Origin: Penicillus capitatus
Lineage: Eukaryota; Chlorophyta
Length of the DNA: 64,000 nucleotides
Reading direction: 5' to 3'
NCBI GenBank assembly: GCA_965649825.1
Contig: OZ287706.1
Span: forward strand, 434,001 to 498,000
Both the position numbers and the translations under genes were made by a program. The notes beneath the pieces were generated by a model. That model did no database searches. It was not told where the DNA came from and saw nothing but the letters and a program-made list of their open reading frames with translations. Positions 29,267 through 42,100 of this stretch are shown here, one piece after another (the stretch's first letter is position 1; each line of letters opens with the position of its first letter).

Positions 29267-29540
29267 AAGTCGCGCGCCGCCATCGCCCTCAAAGACGCAA
29301 AGCCTTCTTCCACTTTCTGTCTCAGTTTCATCTTTTCTTACAATCGACTCTTCTCACGGGAGTCGCGCAGAAGACGGGAACGAGATCCGTATCGGTCGTT
29401 TTCCAGTCCTCGAGAATGTCTTTTCTTTTTGCCAATTTGTCAAACACTCCAAACGTTGGGAGCAGATTCAAACATCGATTGTCTATCCAGCCATCATTCC
29501 GGTCCTTTGAGAGGATGGATGCACATGGCTCTTTAAATGC

Positions 29541-30715
29541 CACTTACAAACCACACTGCTGTCCCCGTCGAGTCCTGCAGCTTATCCTGTCGTACATGGA
29601 GCAGCAGAAAATCCAGAGTGAGCATATACATGTGTGACGTTAGGGGGGCCTCTCTGGGAACATGTATGTCTCTATTCAGATCGTCAAGATCTAGTAATTC
29701 TGATCGTACTTGTAAAATGATTAATCATTACAGATGAAACGCGAGCTTCATTGTTAACTCATATACATTGACTGCCCAACAATGTAGAAAGACTTCTTTT
29801 CAAGAAATGACAAGGGGTAAACTTTGATCTCAAGACCTTTGATAACTGACACCCATTACAGTATAAAACAGAGCCTTTCGCGTTCCGTATCCAAAAGTAT
29901 AACTGTCTGTACAGAAGCGTTTGTACTCCTCCTCCTCCTTAGGCACGGTCCCTAGCAGGTGTAGAATTCTGTCTATGTTGAGTTGCTTTCCTTAATGAAT
30001 ACCAGCTTGCAAACCGACAGCTCCTCAGGTTTCAAGCTGGAGGCAGTTTCGCTCTTCTTCATCCTACCATGACTTCATCATTTAATCGAACTGACTCAAC
30101 GAGATCCGATGGATCTGCACTAAGAGCGACGTCGTCTTGTGCTCGTTTAGTGTCAGCAAGGGTCGATAGTGCTGAACTCTGACCTTGGAACGGCAAAGCT
30201 GGAGAGCAGTGCCGGGCAGAGCCGATGGTGTCCGTCCTTCATCAGAGACGTCATACCTTACGTGTCACGTCGTTACATGGGTCATATCTTGTGAAGGATG
30301 CAGATTTCTAGAAAAGAAGACCATCTCCACCGATGATTGAATCTGGACGAGTTGTATGCCGACGCGCCATCTCTTTCAATGAAGATCCATCCGTCATTCC
30401 TTTCTTGTGGATTGCTTTCAAGCCATGGCATATCGCTGGGTGACTTCCAGAGCCGTCCAACAAAGTCTGATGACTGATTGATGTGACAGCATCTCTCTGC
30501 AGTTCAACATGCTTTTCATGCACCTAGCAAAATGGAAAAGATCGTACTCATCGCGAGCATTGAAGGTAGATAGTAGGTACATACACATCAGAACGATCCT
30601 CTAGGTAATGTCTGAACACATCCGCTGCCATCCGGCTGCCTCTTTGACTCAGTGGCGCCTCTCTTCGTGTTCGCGCACGAACACGGCCTCAAATTCCGTT
30701 CGCTGAAACGCGACA
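29541..30715. other. Intergenic with dispersed repeat and orphan TATA box
   Basis: 29746-29832 repeats 7971-8066. TATAAAA at 29862-29868 looks like a core promoter, but no credible ORF with a signal peptide or domain follows. Nothing else recognised up to 30715. Confidence 0.45.
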
Positions 30716-32352
30716 GTGTCCGTAAATTCTGCTCTAATTCCGGACGCCATTGGTGGACGCAGCCTCGTGGAGAGGTCGAGCGGTTAGCAGATGACGGTGT
30801 ATGAGTCACCTTTCTCTGCCCACCGTCAACTCGGTTTTGAAGCCGTCTTCTAAATCGAAAAGGACCATCCCCGTTGCACCACTTCAGCGACCTCGAGCGA
30901 ACGACCCGGGTTAAGAGAGAGTCCTGTCTGGTAGATCTGGCGAGAATGTCGCGCCTTTTCCTCTTCGTTCTCTTCCTCGCCACGTCGCGCGCTCAGTCGA
31001 CGGAGAGACCTGTAGGTAAGAGATGTCGTCCTCGAGTTCGCCTAGATGCACGGTCGTGGCACCATCTGGGCTTCTTTGACGGTGCATGTGAGAGAATTCT
31101 GTGCAGATCCGGAAGAAGATAGACTTCACTGGACATGCTCTTTCTTCTACATTCCTTGGCCTGTCTGCGGAGAGGATCGTGTTACCTACCTGAACCGCTG
31201 TCTTGCGGAGTTGCATGACACCACAGTCGCTTGTTACAAACCCTGTCTATTTTGCCCCGAGAGTGCGGCTTAACGCAAATGATGCTCAGATCTCGACATC
31301 CAGATCTCTCTCCTTCTAGGTCCTGGGGGACCAATTCCTTTCCCAACCCCTTTCAAATCTCAACCAACACCCGTCGCCACGGCCGCGCAATCAGGAGTGG
31401 ATAGTTCCGGATTCACTTGCGACACGAGCGGATCATCATATCTCAACGATTGCGGTAAGCGCACTTCCTAGAATTGGCATGTGTTGAATGTGTGGAGTTT
31501 CAGGGAGAGGTCCCATTACTGAACCGGAATGCTTGGCCAGAGACTGCTGCTATCATGAATTCGGAGAAGGATCTGAGGAACCTTGGTGTTTCTTCAAGAA
31601 CTCAGGATACGATTACTGTGCCAATCAACTTTACAGAAGCGACTGCGGTGCGCTACGGTCCCGTTGATGTGACAGATCAGATGAGATGCTTTCGACTGTG
31701 GTGTGACAGGCGAGCTCAGTACGACGCAACAGGAGTGCGAGGATCGCGGTTGCTGCTGGGACGAATACATTCCTCTGCCTTCCTGCTTCTTCCAGAACTC
31801 GGACATTGACCAATCCCGTTGTCAAATTCCGGAACCCGATCGCCAGCCCTGCGGTAAACGCCCTGTTTTGTGATCCAGTCATTGACGGAGAGCTTCGTTA
31901 CTCCTGCTGCGCCTTAGGTGACGGCAGCAGCCAAGAAGCGTGCGAAGGATCTGGCTGCTGTTGGTGGCCTCTTGAAGAAGGATCCCAAGAACCGTGGTGC
32001 TACACACCCACGTCCAGTTCGTCGATGAAAAACGTTCTTCGCGGCGACCTGTCAGGTTTGGCATCAAGAATCGAACAATGGACCGCTCTTTCGAGCGGCG
32101 GCGGTCTAAACTTTGGGTACAGCTTTTGTCTAGGGGAAGCTCGAAGGGCTGTGGTGGTCGCAATGAAGTCACGGGCCGCCATCCCGCTCAAAGACGCAAA
32201 GCCTTCTTCCACTTTCTGTCTCAGTTTCATCTTTTCTTACAATCGACTCTTCTCACGGGAGTCGCGCAGAAAACGGGAACGAGATCCGTATCGGTCGTTC
32301 CCAGTTTTCGAGAATGTCTTTTCCTTTTGCCAACTTGTCAAACACTCCAAAC
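30716..32352. repeat. Inverted repeat arm 1 (Kazal-trefoil gene C and its promoter)
   Basis: Matches 46366-48285 in opposite orientation. The arm begins with a copy of the 5' flank of the PAK1IP1-like gene (homologous to about 48180-48285) but not its coding sequence, then carries gene C. It is about 280 bp shorter than arm 2 because the second Kazal exon is missing. Confidence 0.88.
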
Positions 32353-32369
32353 TTCGACAAAGATTCTAG
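30946..32369 (+). CDS. Secreted Kazal-trefoil protein C
   Basis: Signal peptide MSRLFLFVLFLATSRA, one Kazal domain (EFCADP...PWPVCGEDRVTYLNRC...CYKPC), a linker rich in Pro/Thr/Ala, then three trefoil exons (PECLARDCCY, QECEDRGCCW, EACEGSGCCWW), all introns phase 1. Kazal domains inhibit serine proteases; trefoils are stability/adhesion modules, so a secreted inhibitor is likely. The frame runs to 32369 because GAA stands where paralogue D has TAA, adding about 100 residues over the 3' cassette. That extension contains no domain and may be a readthrough artefact. The Kazal reactive-site loop differs from those in D. Confidence 0.75.
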
Positions 32370-35105
32370 GATTATTTGTCCAGCCACCATCCCTCTCGCT
32401 TGTGAAGATGGATGTGCATGGATCTTTGAATTCCATTTGCAACACACTCTACTGTTTCCGCGTGTTTCGCAGCTTGTCTTGTCTGACGCGGAGCTACAGA
32501 AAGTTCAAAGTGGACAACGTCATACGACGCCAGAGCTTCGTGTCATCATTCCTTTGTGCAATGTAATCCAACCTTCGACAGAATGCACGTCTACGGAAAT
32601 CAGGTCTTCGTTGTCTTTGTAGCGTGAACAGAAATAAGAGGACGTAAACTTGACGCTTAATTTATTTGGCGATCGCACCTAATAATTCATGCAAACTGAA
32701 CATCCACAGCGTTGTCGACTCACACGTTGTGCGATCGACAAATTCTCCCGCTGTGATCAACATTTTAGGCAAATAGAGGCTGATCTGATAGGTTTTGAAA
32801 TTGCTCGAAGAATAGGTTTCAAGAGAAGTCTCGCGATTCTGGTCCCGAACTGTTTTCTGTCGAAACACCGAGCAAAATCGCAAAGTACGAGTAGGAATCG
32901 TGAAAATCATACAGACAACCGGAATGTGTGGTTGAAACTCCGGTAAACTCAGAACAACCGGAATTCGATTTGTGTAGCGAAGTCTTCTGTTCACGCTACG
33001 CGACGGCGGCTAAGGCGACGGGTATGAAAGCAAATCTTTAAAGTTCTGCATTCAGCGGCAAAAAGAATCAAAGGGCAAGAAGACAAAAGTTTTTGTCCGG
33101 GTGGTGACCCTACGTCGGCCCCCGAACTTAGCTCGACGTTGTCCTTTCCCCGCCGTAACCCATCCAACTCGGCGCGGGCTCGCCAGACACAACCGGGTCA
33201 ACTCTGATGGGACGTCCCTCCTCTGTGTCCGGCGCAGGAATCGAACCCCCGCGGTCGTACTTCTCGAACTGGTCCAACTGCACCATCCGCATTCGGGTCG
33301 ATCCCCACGGTCGAGAAGTTGCCGACCCCATCGTATGCCCACCGGTGACGACTTCGCCGACGACTTCTGACGACTTACTTCACTGACCGCTCCTACACTT
33401 GTGACGACTTCGCCGACAACTTTTGACCTACCTTGACGACTCGCTCTTCCTTATTCTTTGCCTTTGCGATGACTTTTGACGATGGACTACTTTGCTCCTA
33501 TGACTACTCTCGACAACGGTCTACCGTGCACTCGAGTTGTTCTTCCTAACGGCTCCTTACAATCTTTTTTCACGTCCGGGCACAGAAGCAAGCGGGTAGT
33601 GCTTTAGACACATATCGCCGAACAACCCTTGTTTGCTGAGAATTTGACCCTCGAACGTAAGAAACCTCTTGATATCCTCCTCGTAAGAAAGCGGGCGGCT
33701 CTATCTGATTTCTCTTTTTGTGCATCGGAGATTTTCGTCCAAATTGCGAAGACAGCTACCAAGTCAACTATGATCTCAAGTGGGTCCATTGCAATTCACA
33801 ACGCATTCCTTAAGGTATGTTGAAAGCTCTTCAGTCTAGATGATAACAATGTGAGTCACCAAAGTCAAACAACCCTTCTAAAGGGAACGGTGCTCTGTTC
33901 GTAGATTCGACCCCTGTTCGCATTCTCACACTTCGAGGCGCGTATGCCATTAACTGTTTTACAGTACAGAAACTACAGACGGTTTCTATTTGCATGCCTT
34001 AAGAGTTCGTCAGAACAGAGAGTTCATCACACAGCCACGAACAAAAAAGTAGAGTTTGCTATCCTTCACTGCTTTAGAGCTTTTGGAGAGACACAAAGAA
34101 AGCGAGCTACTTGGCGAAGATTGATTTCGAAATGTCTGTGACTTCACGTCATCCTTAGTTTCGGCAGAGCGGCAGGTCAGATGTTGGGCGTCGTTTTGTA
34201 TCATTCGTCTTTTACTAAGCTGCATCTGAGCATCCATCTGCTACCGAGAGGCATGCGGACAGAACTTAGGAGAGGGCCGCTGCATGAAAGGGTTCAACAA
34301 CTCTACGTTACTTAGAGGCTGTGTCGTGGACTGGATATCGCCTGATGCGAAACCGAAGGTTTTGAGAAAAAGCACCCCACGATCACACAGATCTGTGTAC
34401 TGTCCATTGGTGACCCCTGTTGTCATGAATAGCCATGCTGAAGGTGCGAGGCAGATTTGCGTGGTAACATCACTGCATGCACGTAATGAGCTGGAATATC
34501 GACCGCTTGCAATACCTAGTCGATCTCATAGCAGATAAGAGGCAGACCTGCAAAGAACATCAACCGTGGTTTGACCCATTGAATCAGAATCGTTCACCCC
34601 GAACAGAATCAAGCCAGCCAGCCAGCCATACACAGATTCTGCAGAGATTAAGATAGGTCAGATGCACGGTCAGGAAAAGAGGTGCCAGTATCTCATCTAT
34701 CAAGGTACCAGACTTGACCGGAAGACACCACCCTGCTCACTCCTTTGAATCTGATTTTACAGATAGATGGACAAAGGAATCTGAGAATTGCGTTCGGGAA
34801 GCGGTTCTCTTGAGGGGATGTGAACGGTTGACTGCATAGCCATTGATTGCCTTGCTTTCACAAAAAAGCGGCAGGCTGAGCTTTTGAAGATAGCCGCCGC
34901 GACTGTTTTGTCTACGAATGCGTTTAGAGGAGATGGCATGACGCTGTCCGCTAGCTGTCACATCCGTCTATTCGGGACGATGCGATTTAGAGGTGTCTCA
35001 GTCCGGCTCGGAATTATTGCGCCGCCTGTGTTCTGTTCCTCTTCCGGTTCCGTGACGAGGCAAAAAAGAGAACTGTGACTTTGACTGATAAACGTCATAC
35101 CAACA
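32370..35105. other. Intergenic, one weak tRNA-like signature
   Basis: No protein gene supported. On the minus strand at about 33300-33227, an A-box-like TGGTGCAGTTGG and a B-box GGTTCGATTCC are spaced as in a tRNA, but the acceptor arms do not pair and position 33 is not U, so at most it is a tRNA pseudogene or SINE head. 33340-33500 is rich in repeated GACGACTT-type words. Frames at 33604-33789 and 34010-34961 show no domain. Confidence 0.4.
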
Positions 35106-36787
35106 ATGGACAGCGCGTCTTTCCAGACGTCGAGCAAGAAGGGCGATTCAGGGCTCATGGATGTGGAGGTTATGAAACTCAGAAAACACCAGAAACATCT
35201 GCTTGGCGCTTTGGCCGTTCTTCTGCTCCTGAGTCTCTTCTGCGTCGCCATGGTCATTTGGCTCGCCGTAGAGGTGTCCGAAGACAACGACGACAATGGC
35301 GGCGGCGTCAGAGATGCGTCCAGTGAGAGTGTAATCCCTTCGACGAATCGTGCATCCACGCTGAATGTGTTTATTATCTTGCCCTTAAAGTGATGCGTCA
35401 ACGTGGCATTGGCGATCTAGGCAGAAGATGGACATGTGGTGACCTTGACTTCAACACCAGCCTCTTCGGCCGAAGCCCGGCCATTGCTGGTCGGAACTGG
35501 GTACTGGGCGAGGAGGACGTCTCTTCCCTATCGCCTGTGTAACCACGCTGTACATTTCGTGCTCATGCGATATGGACATCTGACATGGAGTGTCTGTTCT
35601 AGGCAGTGGCTGTCGATGACTTCATTTACATCATTGGCGGCAAAACCGATCAAGGTGATCTGATTGATAACGTAACGATCTATGACACTATCATGGATAC
35701 CTATGAGGATGGACCGGCAATGCCATCTCCACTCTTCAGATTTGCCGCTGCCTATGATGCCGAAAACCGACAGATCTACGTCTTCGGAGGTATGGATGGT
35801 ATGGGTGGTGATGCCATGGATACCGTCTACATACTGAACGTTACTTCCGGGAACTGGACTGAGGGCCCCGAGATGCCGTCCCCTCGTTCGGATCTATGCG
35901 GTGCCTATGTGGATGGTTACGTCTATGCCATCGGTGGTTACAGTACGGGCAAGAATGAGACCCTGGACACAGTGGAAGCGCTGAATATCGAGTCTGGAGA
36001 GTGGGAGAAAATCAAAAGCATGCGAACACCCCGAGGCGATTGCGCTGCGGCCGCGATGGCTGGAGGAGTGATCGTGGTAGGAGGATACTACGACCCTGAG
36101 GGCGAAGGGAATCACGAAGGCTTGCTCGACGAAGTCGAATTCTACTCACCCGTAAGCACTGACTGAGCCACATACCTAATATGCAATCGAGAGAGTATAC
36201 TCTGCAGGATGATGATACCTGGGAAGAGAGAGCTCCGCTGAAGAATGCCGGTGGAGAAAAGGCTGTTATTGTTCTGCCAGGTGAACGTCTCTTGGTCGTC
36301 GGAGGAGAAACACACAACAGAGGTAGATCATCTAGAAAGATAGACATTGGCTTTTCGATGCTGTGTTATCGCAGGTCAGCATAGAGATGTTGCCACGTAT
36401 TATGTCGAAGAGTACAGCATGTCTACAAACACTTGGGTTGATCGTGCTCCTCTGCTGTTCGCCACTTTCAGAACAGCTGGCGCTTATGTGAATGGAGTAG
36501 TCTATGTCTTTGGCGGTGATCCGGTTTGTGGATGCTCTGGACATCACGGGGAAGGAGATCACGAGCACGAACACGAAGAAGATGACGACGAAGATGAGGA
36601 GGGAGAGCACGAGCACGAAGATGAGCATGAGGAGGGAGAGCACGAGCACGAAGATGAGCATGAGGGGCATGCACACGAACACGAAGATGAGCATGAGGGG
36701 CATGTATACGAACACGGACCTTGTGTCGAGTCCAATGTTCTCCAAGTCTATTTCGACACAGCACAACCGAACATATTTATTGCATAA
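35106..36787 (+). CDS. Single-pass membrane protein with kelch propeller and His/Glu-rich tail
   Basis: Starts MDSASFQTSSKKG. A transmembrane anchor (HLLGALAVLLLLSLFCVAMVIWLAV) lies near residues 32-56, so it is probably type II with an outside C-terminus. Short introns separate exons; for example, the first follows GCGTCCA and the second follows CTATCGCCT. The ectodomain has six kelch GG doublets (YIIGGK, YVFGGM, YAIGGY, IVVGGY, LVVGGE, YVFGGD), the right number for a six-bladed propeller. After the last blade come a short CGC motif and a 45-residue tail of HEHEDEHEEG-like tandem units encoded by imperfect GAGCACGAAGATGAGCATGA repeats; such tails can bind divalent metals. Kelch propellers mediate protein binding; the partner is unknown. 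Confidence 0.8.
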
Positions 36788-39131
36788 CTCATGGGATGCA
36801 TTCGAGTTTTGATGACAAGACATCCGCTGTTCGATATCCATTCTTACTCTAACAAATGAGGAAGGGAGGGGTCTTTTCATCTTTTGCCAATAATTCATCT
36901 CTTAGCTATGATTCGTAAATTGGATCCCCAATCTTATTCAATACAGAACGCACACACAACTGTCTATTTCTATCATCAGCTTATTGCGCCTTATTTTGAG
37001 CCTCTACGCCTCCCGCAAGCGAAATTCGCGGCATCGATGAGACTCTCCTGCGCGTCGAATGCTTTCAAGAGCCACAGCTTCGGGAAGGACAACAGCGGCC
37101 GTTAGACGCCGAGAATGCTCGGGCTCGTGGATAGTGGAACGGGTGCCGCACATGCCTGCAAGGAATGGCGACCTGAATTGGCCGACAAATCGCTAGTGAC
37201 GCTACGGTTCCGAGACCCGCAACTAATAAGGCTCACATGGCGAGAAAAAATAGAAAAAACGAACAAGATATCCAAGCAAAGGAGCACTGTCCAGGGGACA
37301 GCACGCTTCAAGCTCTGTTTCCGTTCTCAATCTACGAAAAGCGATTCGTGCTGCCGTAACGTTGCAGCAAATGGCGAGCTGTGCACAAGAAAAGTTGGCG
37401 ATGCGGAGGAAAACGCACTTCTCCTTAGTCGTCAAGTCTTCGCTTCACGCGAAAGACGCGTAGGAAACCTTGTGCGCGAACGTCGTGTGGGTGCGTCGTA
37501 CTCTCAATTGTCGTCGCTCTACAACGTCTGGCTGGCGATTTCGGCATTCTATGTGCAGTAGGCGTCCCTGTCAGTGACCATCAGGTGTGACGGTTAATGC
37601 AAACATGTTCGCTCTTTGCCTACTGTGGCACAGGCCTGTCCTGTCGGGTTCAAATGACCTAACAAACCAAACGGTAGATTTTGCTGTCTTTCGCACCTCT
37701 GTCGTTGCACACATCATTTGCGTTGAGACATACGCCAAGTCTTGTTTTTACCAAACAACCAAAAAGCATCGTCTCATGGGTTTTCCAACACGAATCGTTC
37801 GTTCCCGATTGCGGATACGATGGAATAACGGGTCTGAAGTACAGATTGTACCAAGGCACACAGCGGAACTGAATCATCCAGCTCTGTTTCGTAGAATACG
37901 GAGCATGAGTTTCCACGTACAAATGAGTTATGGCGGATCGCGTGTTCTCTACACGCCTTTGGACGCCACGTGCCGCGTCATGTTGTCGTGTTATCGCTGA
38001 CACGCGCTAACGAGGAAGGCGTATCGTTTAACAAAGACTGTTGTAACATTCACGAGTTCAGAATTTATACGCGTCAGACGTAAACGTATGTCACATCAAC
38101 GCGTCTCTGTGGCAGCTGCACGAAGGTGGTAAGTGGCTGATATGCGTTATGCACTGCCACTATAATCCCTTTTTAAATGATGATGATGCACGAAGGTGGA
38201 CAGCTGTTCACTGACAATGTTCGCGTCTTTCACAGTTAAGATCCCCACGCCTTCATTTCCCTGCAGGCAGCATCGACAGACGACCGAGAGGAAGATTTGC
38301 GGACGTGAGGCCGAGCGAAAGAAATCCACTCGCCAACGATGAAGTAACCATAGAGTGATTAGTGTGTGTAAGTTCTACGCTGTAAGGCTCCGGCCGGGGC
38401 CGTGCCGACGATGTCCTCCAAAGAAAGAGCGGTCGAGGACTCTCCAGTCCCACTCCTCGAGGGATCGCAGCGACGGCAACATGCCATACGCCAGGTCGTC
38501 ATGCACACAAGAAGCGCGAGAATAGGCAATGGCAACAGATCCGTCGGTGGGCTGAACGGTATAGACGAAGGCTCCTCGCAGAGAGACGCACGCTGTCACA
38601 TCACAAAGTGATCCGCAGTGGCAGGTTCAAACACCAAGTTTCACGGAGCCTTCTTACCGAGACCACTCTATCATTCACCATACCCTCTGCCTCAATTGCA
38701 TGCCGCCGATCTTTTTGAGCAATTCATGGCTCGCGAAGAAGCCGATGACTGTCCGTCTAAGGAATCGCAGTTAACGGCGCCTCAAGGCAAAAGCGTTTTG
38801 CGCGCGGATATCGCTCTTAAACACTCTTAAACGTCTCAGCAAGTTGCTGCTAGTTACTACTGACTTGTCTAGAAAATAGTTCATGAAAGGAAACATGTTT
38901 TTTGAGAGGGTTCATGAGCAAACTTGATCATCGGCTGCTGACTGTCAGCCGTCTTCAGACACCAACCACATAAAAGGGAAACTGCCGTTCCATCAGGTTC
39001 TGGGATCCTGCATCATCTATTCGTCTCGTGGCAAGCCCATTGCACACTCCACACCGGTGGATTCTCTTTAGCTTTATCCCCTCTGCACTATTGCTACATA
39101 GACTCATCATGACTCAAACCATCGTGTTTAG
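36788..39131. other. Intergenic with diverged repeat
   Basis: 37955-38225 is a diverged copy of 15060-15250, with GCACGAAGGTGG present twice. The frame 37115-37561 lacks any domain or signal. Otherwise nothing recognised. Confidence 0.4.
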
Positions 39132-42100
39132 CTATTTATGATAACGTCTTCTTGATCTTCGAGAACTTGGATGCTCAGTATTTTCGGATTCGCGTTCACG
39201 TTTCGCCATTCCTCTTGTACGGATGCCATACTGGCCTTCAACTGGAGGCGCTGCATAGGGATTCGATATGGATGATCGTCCCCTATCCAACCCTGCAGAC
39301 AACCATTCATGGGTCTTGGAATTCCTATATATGCGTGATAGACTTCTCAGTTCTTCTTCGGAATCTGGACTCTCAGAAACGTTGTCTGTCAGATGCTCGA
39401 TGCTCAACAAGATGTATCCCTGTAGTGCTTCTGCCTGACAGGCAACAGCAGATGTTGGCTCTGTGAACAGATTGGCGTTGTCCACGATCAACTGGATGTC
39501 TTGCTTGAATCCGTCGACAGAGGTATAGTACGTCGGATTCTGCAAACGTGTTTTCACCAGTTTGAGCGACATGGGTAACGGAACGACGTGATTATAGAAA
39601 AGCGTTCTTGTATCGCGCCGTGTCCGGCCTGGAATCAAAAACGAGGCCTCAGGCGGAAGGGTCTCCCGAAAATGCTCAGCCTCTGGACGATCTTTCGCAT
39701 CGGCGAGTGTTCTGAGCAGCAATCGACGCGCCGTATTGTCAAGACTGTCGTGATGGAGGACGTCCACACGGGAAGGTCCCTGTCCCACCGTTAAGGGTGC
39801 CACCTCCCATGGACTGAAGCATTCAGGATTCGCATCGGCATGATCCGTCCACTGGACAACGTAACGACGATAATGACTGTCACAGCTCCAGACATCTTCC
39901 GTATGGACCTGCAGATTCATATCATCGACGATTTCGCCCTTCCACCACTCGGGGAGATCGCCATAGTAGAAGACTTTGCATTCTTGTCCCGGGATCCATT
40001 CGGCATTCATGCTGTTGACGAAAAGCGTTTGGCTGATGAGAAACTCTTCGTGGCCGAAGGACGGCGGCGGAATGACGATTTCGAAAGTACTGTGATCGCC
40101 ATACCGATCAACATCTGTCAGTTTCAGTGAGACACGAACGACTGTCGGAGCCAAATCGCCGTCACGGAAGATCTCGTAACTGACAGCCGTGACTCGGCAG
40201 GGCTCAGCAAAACGCATTGCTTCGATGAAACCCGAAGGTAGTCGCGTCGCCAGGGCAGGATTCTTTTCGCAGAAGTGCTTGTGCAGAACTCCGAAGAAAA
40301 CGGCGTCGTCGCCAATCTGAGGCACATAGTATCCAAGTGGCCGACGCGATTCCTATAGAGCACTCCATAAACACCCACAGCTTCGAATGGCACTTACTGA
40401 GAGCCATGCATAAGCATGGACATCGCGCCCTTCGGCATAGTTGATTCCGGCATGCTCTGGATCGGGTTCGTGAAGATTCCTGTGCGTCTCCGGCGGCTGT
40501 GAGGACTCAGGAGCTGATACGGTTGGCACAAGATTCGCCGTCTGAGCGGCAGTTTCAGCAGCAGCAGCCCGGCGTGCTGCACGAAGACTTCGCTCAGAAA
40601 CGGCATTTGTGCTTCTCTCTGCCAGCGGTGTGGCCTCAATCGAAGGAGACGCGCAGACCGTGCGGTTCAACCTGCGACGGCGTGTACTGCGTCTAAATCC
40701 CAAACGCCGTCATTCAAGGGCGTCTCAATGGGATGCTCACCTCTCGGGTCGAGGTACACGATGGGGACGGCGGCGTCGACGACGCTGCATTCGAACTGGC
40801 GGTGGCGGTTCGCTATCGGAAGAAGCTGTTTCCACGCCGGAGAAATCAGCCGTATCGATATCTGAGATCAGCCCGTCTGTACCCACCTCTTCTTGGTCTT
40901 CTCCAAGATCCAACGAGTCATCTTCATGCGTCTCGGCGAATTCTTCAATGACAACTTCTGGGTTCTGTCGCGTTGGCATGCGACGTCTGCGAGGAGATGA
41001 ATCTCGACGACCAGCTCGTGTCTGGATGCGTTCACTGCGTCTGCAATAGAACAGATGTCAAGGACAGCAGAATCAGGAGAGAGTACCGTGTGGCTGGAGG
41101 ACTATGTGAATTTGGCTCGACTTCTTCTGGCTCGTACTCACTGCCGTCAGCTTCTTCTTCGCTCTCGGGCTCTGTCTCTGCGATTTCCTCTGCCGCTTCA
41201 GGCGGAAGATAGTCAGCCATGACATCTTGTTCGCCCATCTCTATCATTAACAGTCTTTGACGCATTTGAGCGTTGACAACACGTGTCTCCGTCGCCTGAT
41301 GGCCCAATCCCATTTCATCCGCAAGCCAAGCAGCGGCTGTCATCGTTGCTGGCAAACAGATGAGGGCAGGCGGCACTTCTGCCTGTGCTTCTGGTGACGG
41401 AAGTTGCCATAAGTCCTTTCGGCTGACCAGAATCTCTTGCATCGGTGACTCATATGGTAAACCTGTCACATCAACCATCGTGAACCTGAGCAGCACACAC
41501 AATGGATGCCGACGGAATGGGATCTTTTGGAATACCTTGTTCTGTGAATGTGTTGCGGTTCGCTGCTCTCCGAATCCACTGGATCTCCATTGGTGTCGAT
41601 GATCACATTGTCGTAATCGTATAGAAAGAACTGATCATAAGGCGTTCTGCGAATAATGCCTTCAGATGCATCCAGACCATAAAGGTGGAACTGTCCAGCC
41701 ACATCGGAAACAATAATGCCCATGCCATTCGGATAGAAATGCCCGTCGACAAACTGAAGTGGATCGGCCCAGCGATAACGACCTGGATGCGTGTCCTGAG
41801 ATGACATCCTACATAACACCTATATAAAGAGAATACCGTGCTGATGTGACCCTTACTCGATAATCTTATGCCCATTGAGGATATCCCACACAACAAGCAT
41901 GCCATCGTAACCGGCAGAAAAGCAGAGCTTCGGATCTGTGGGATGGGCATCGAGGACATGGACAGGCGAGTTTGCATGTCCTCCGTAAAGAATGTTCTCC
42001 TCCTCGCCAGTGATGGCATTCCAGACCATGATGACGGAACAGGAGTAGGCTGCCAGGATGTGTCGATCATCACAGGACCATGCAATCTGGTTACACTCTG

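Larger units (their letters stand above)
13690..29540. repeat. Tandem segmental duplication, copy 2
   Basis: Colinear with 5140-12950 once two insertions are removed: about 14407-17517 (3.1 kb) and the LTR element 19935-26750 (6.8 kb). Small indels and scattered substitutions separate the copies, including one-sided frame damage in the pol remnant. The duplication therefore predates the LTR-element insertion. Confidence 0.85.

Noticed and set aside
33227-33300. tRNA-like A and B boxes on the minus strand
   Set aside because: Acceptor stem does not pair, anticodon stem has a mismatch, position 33 is not U; not a functional tRNA. A SINE head remains possible.
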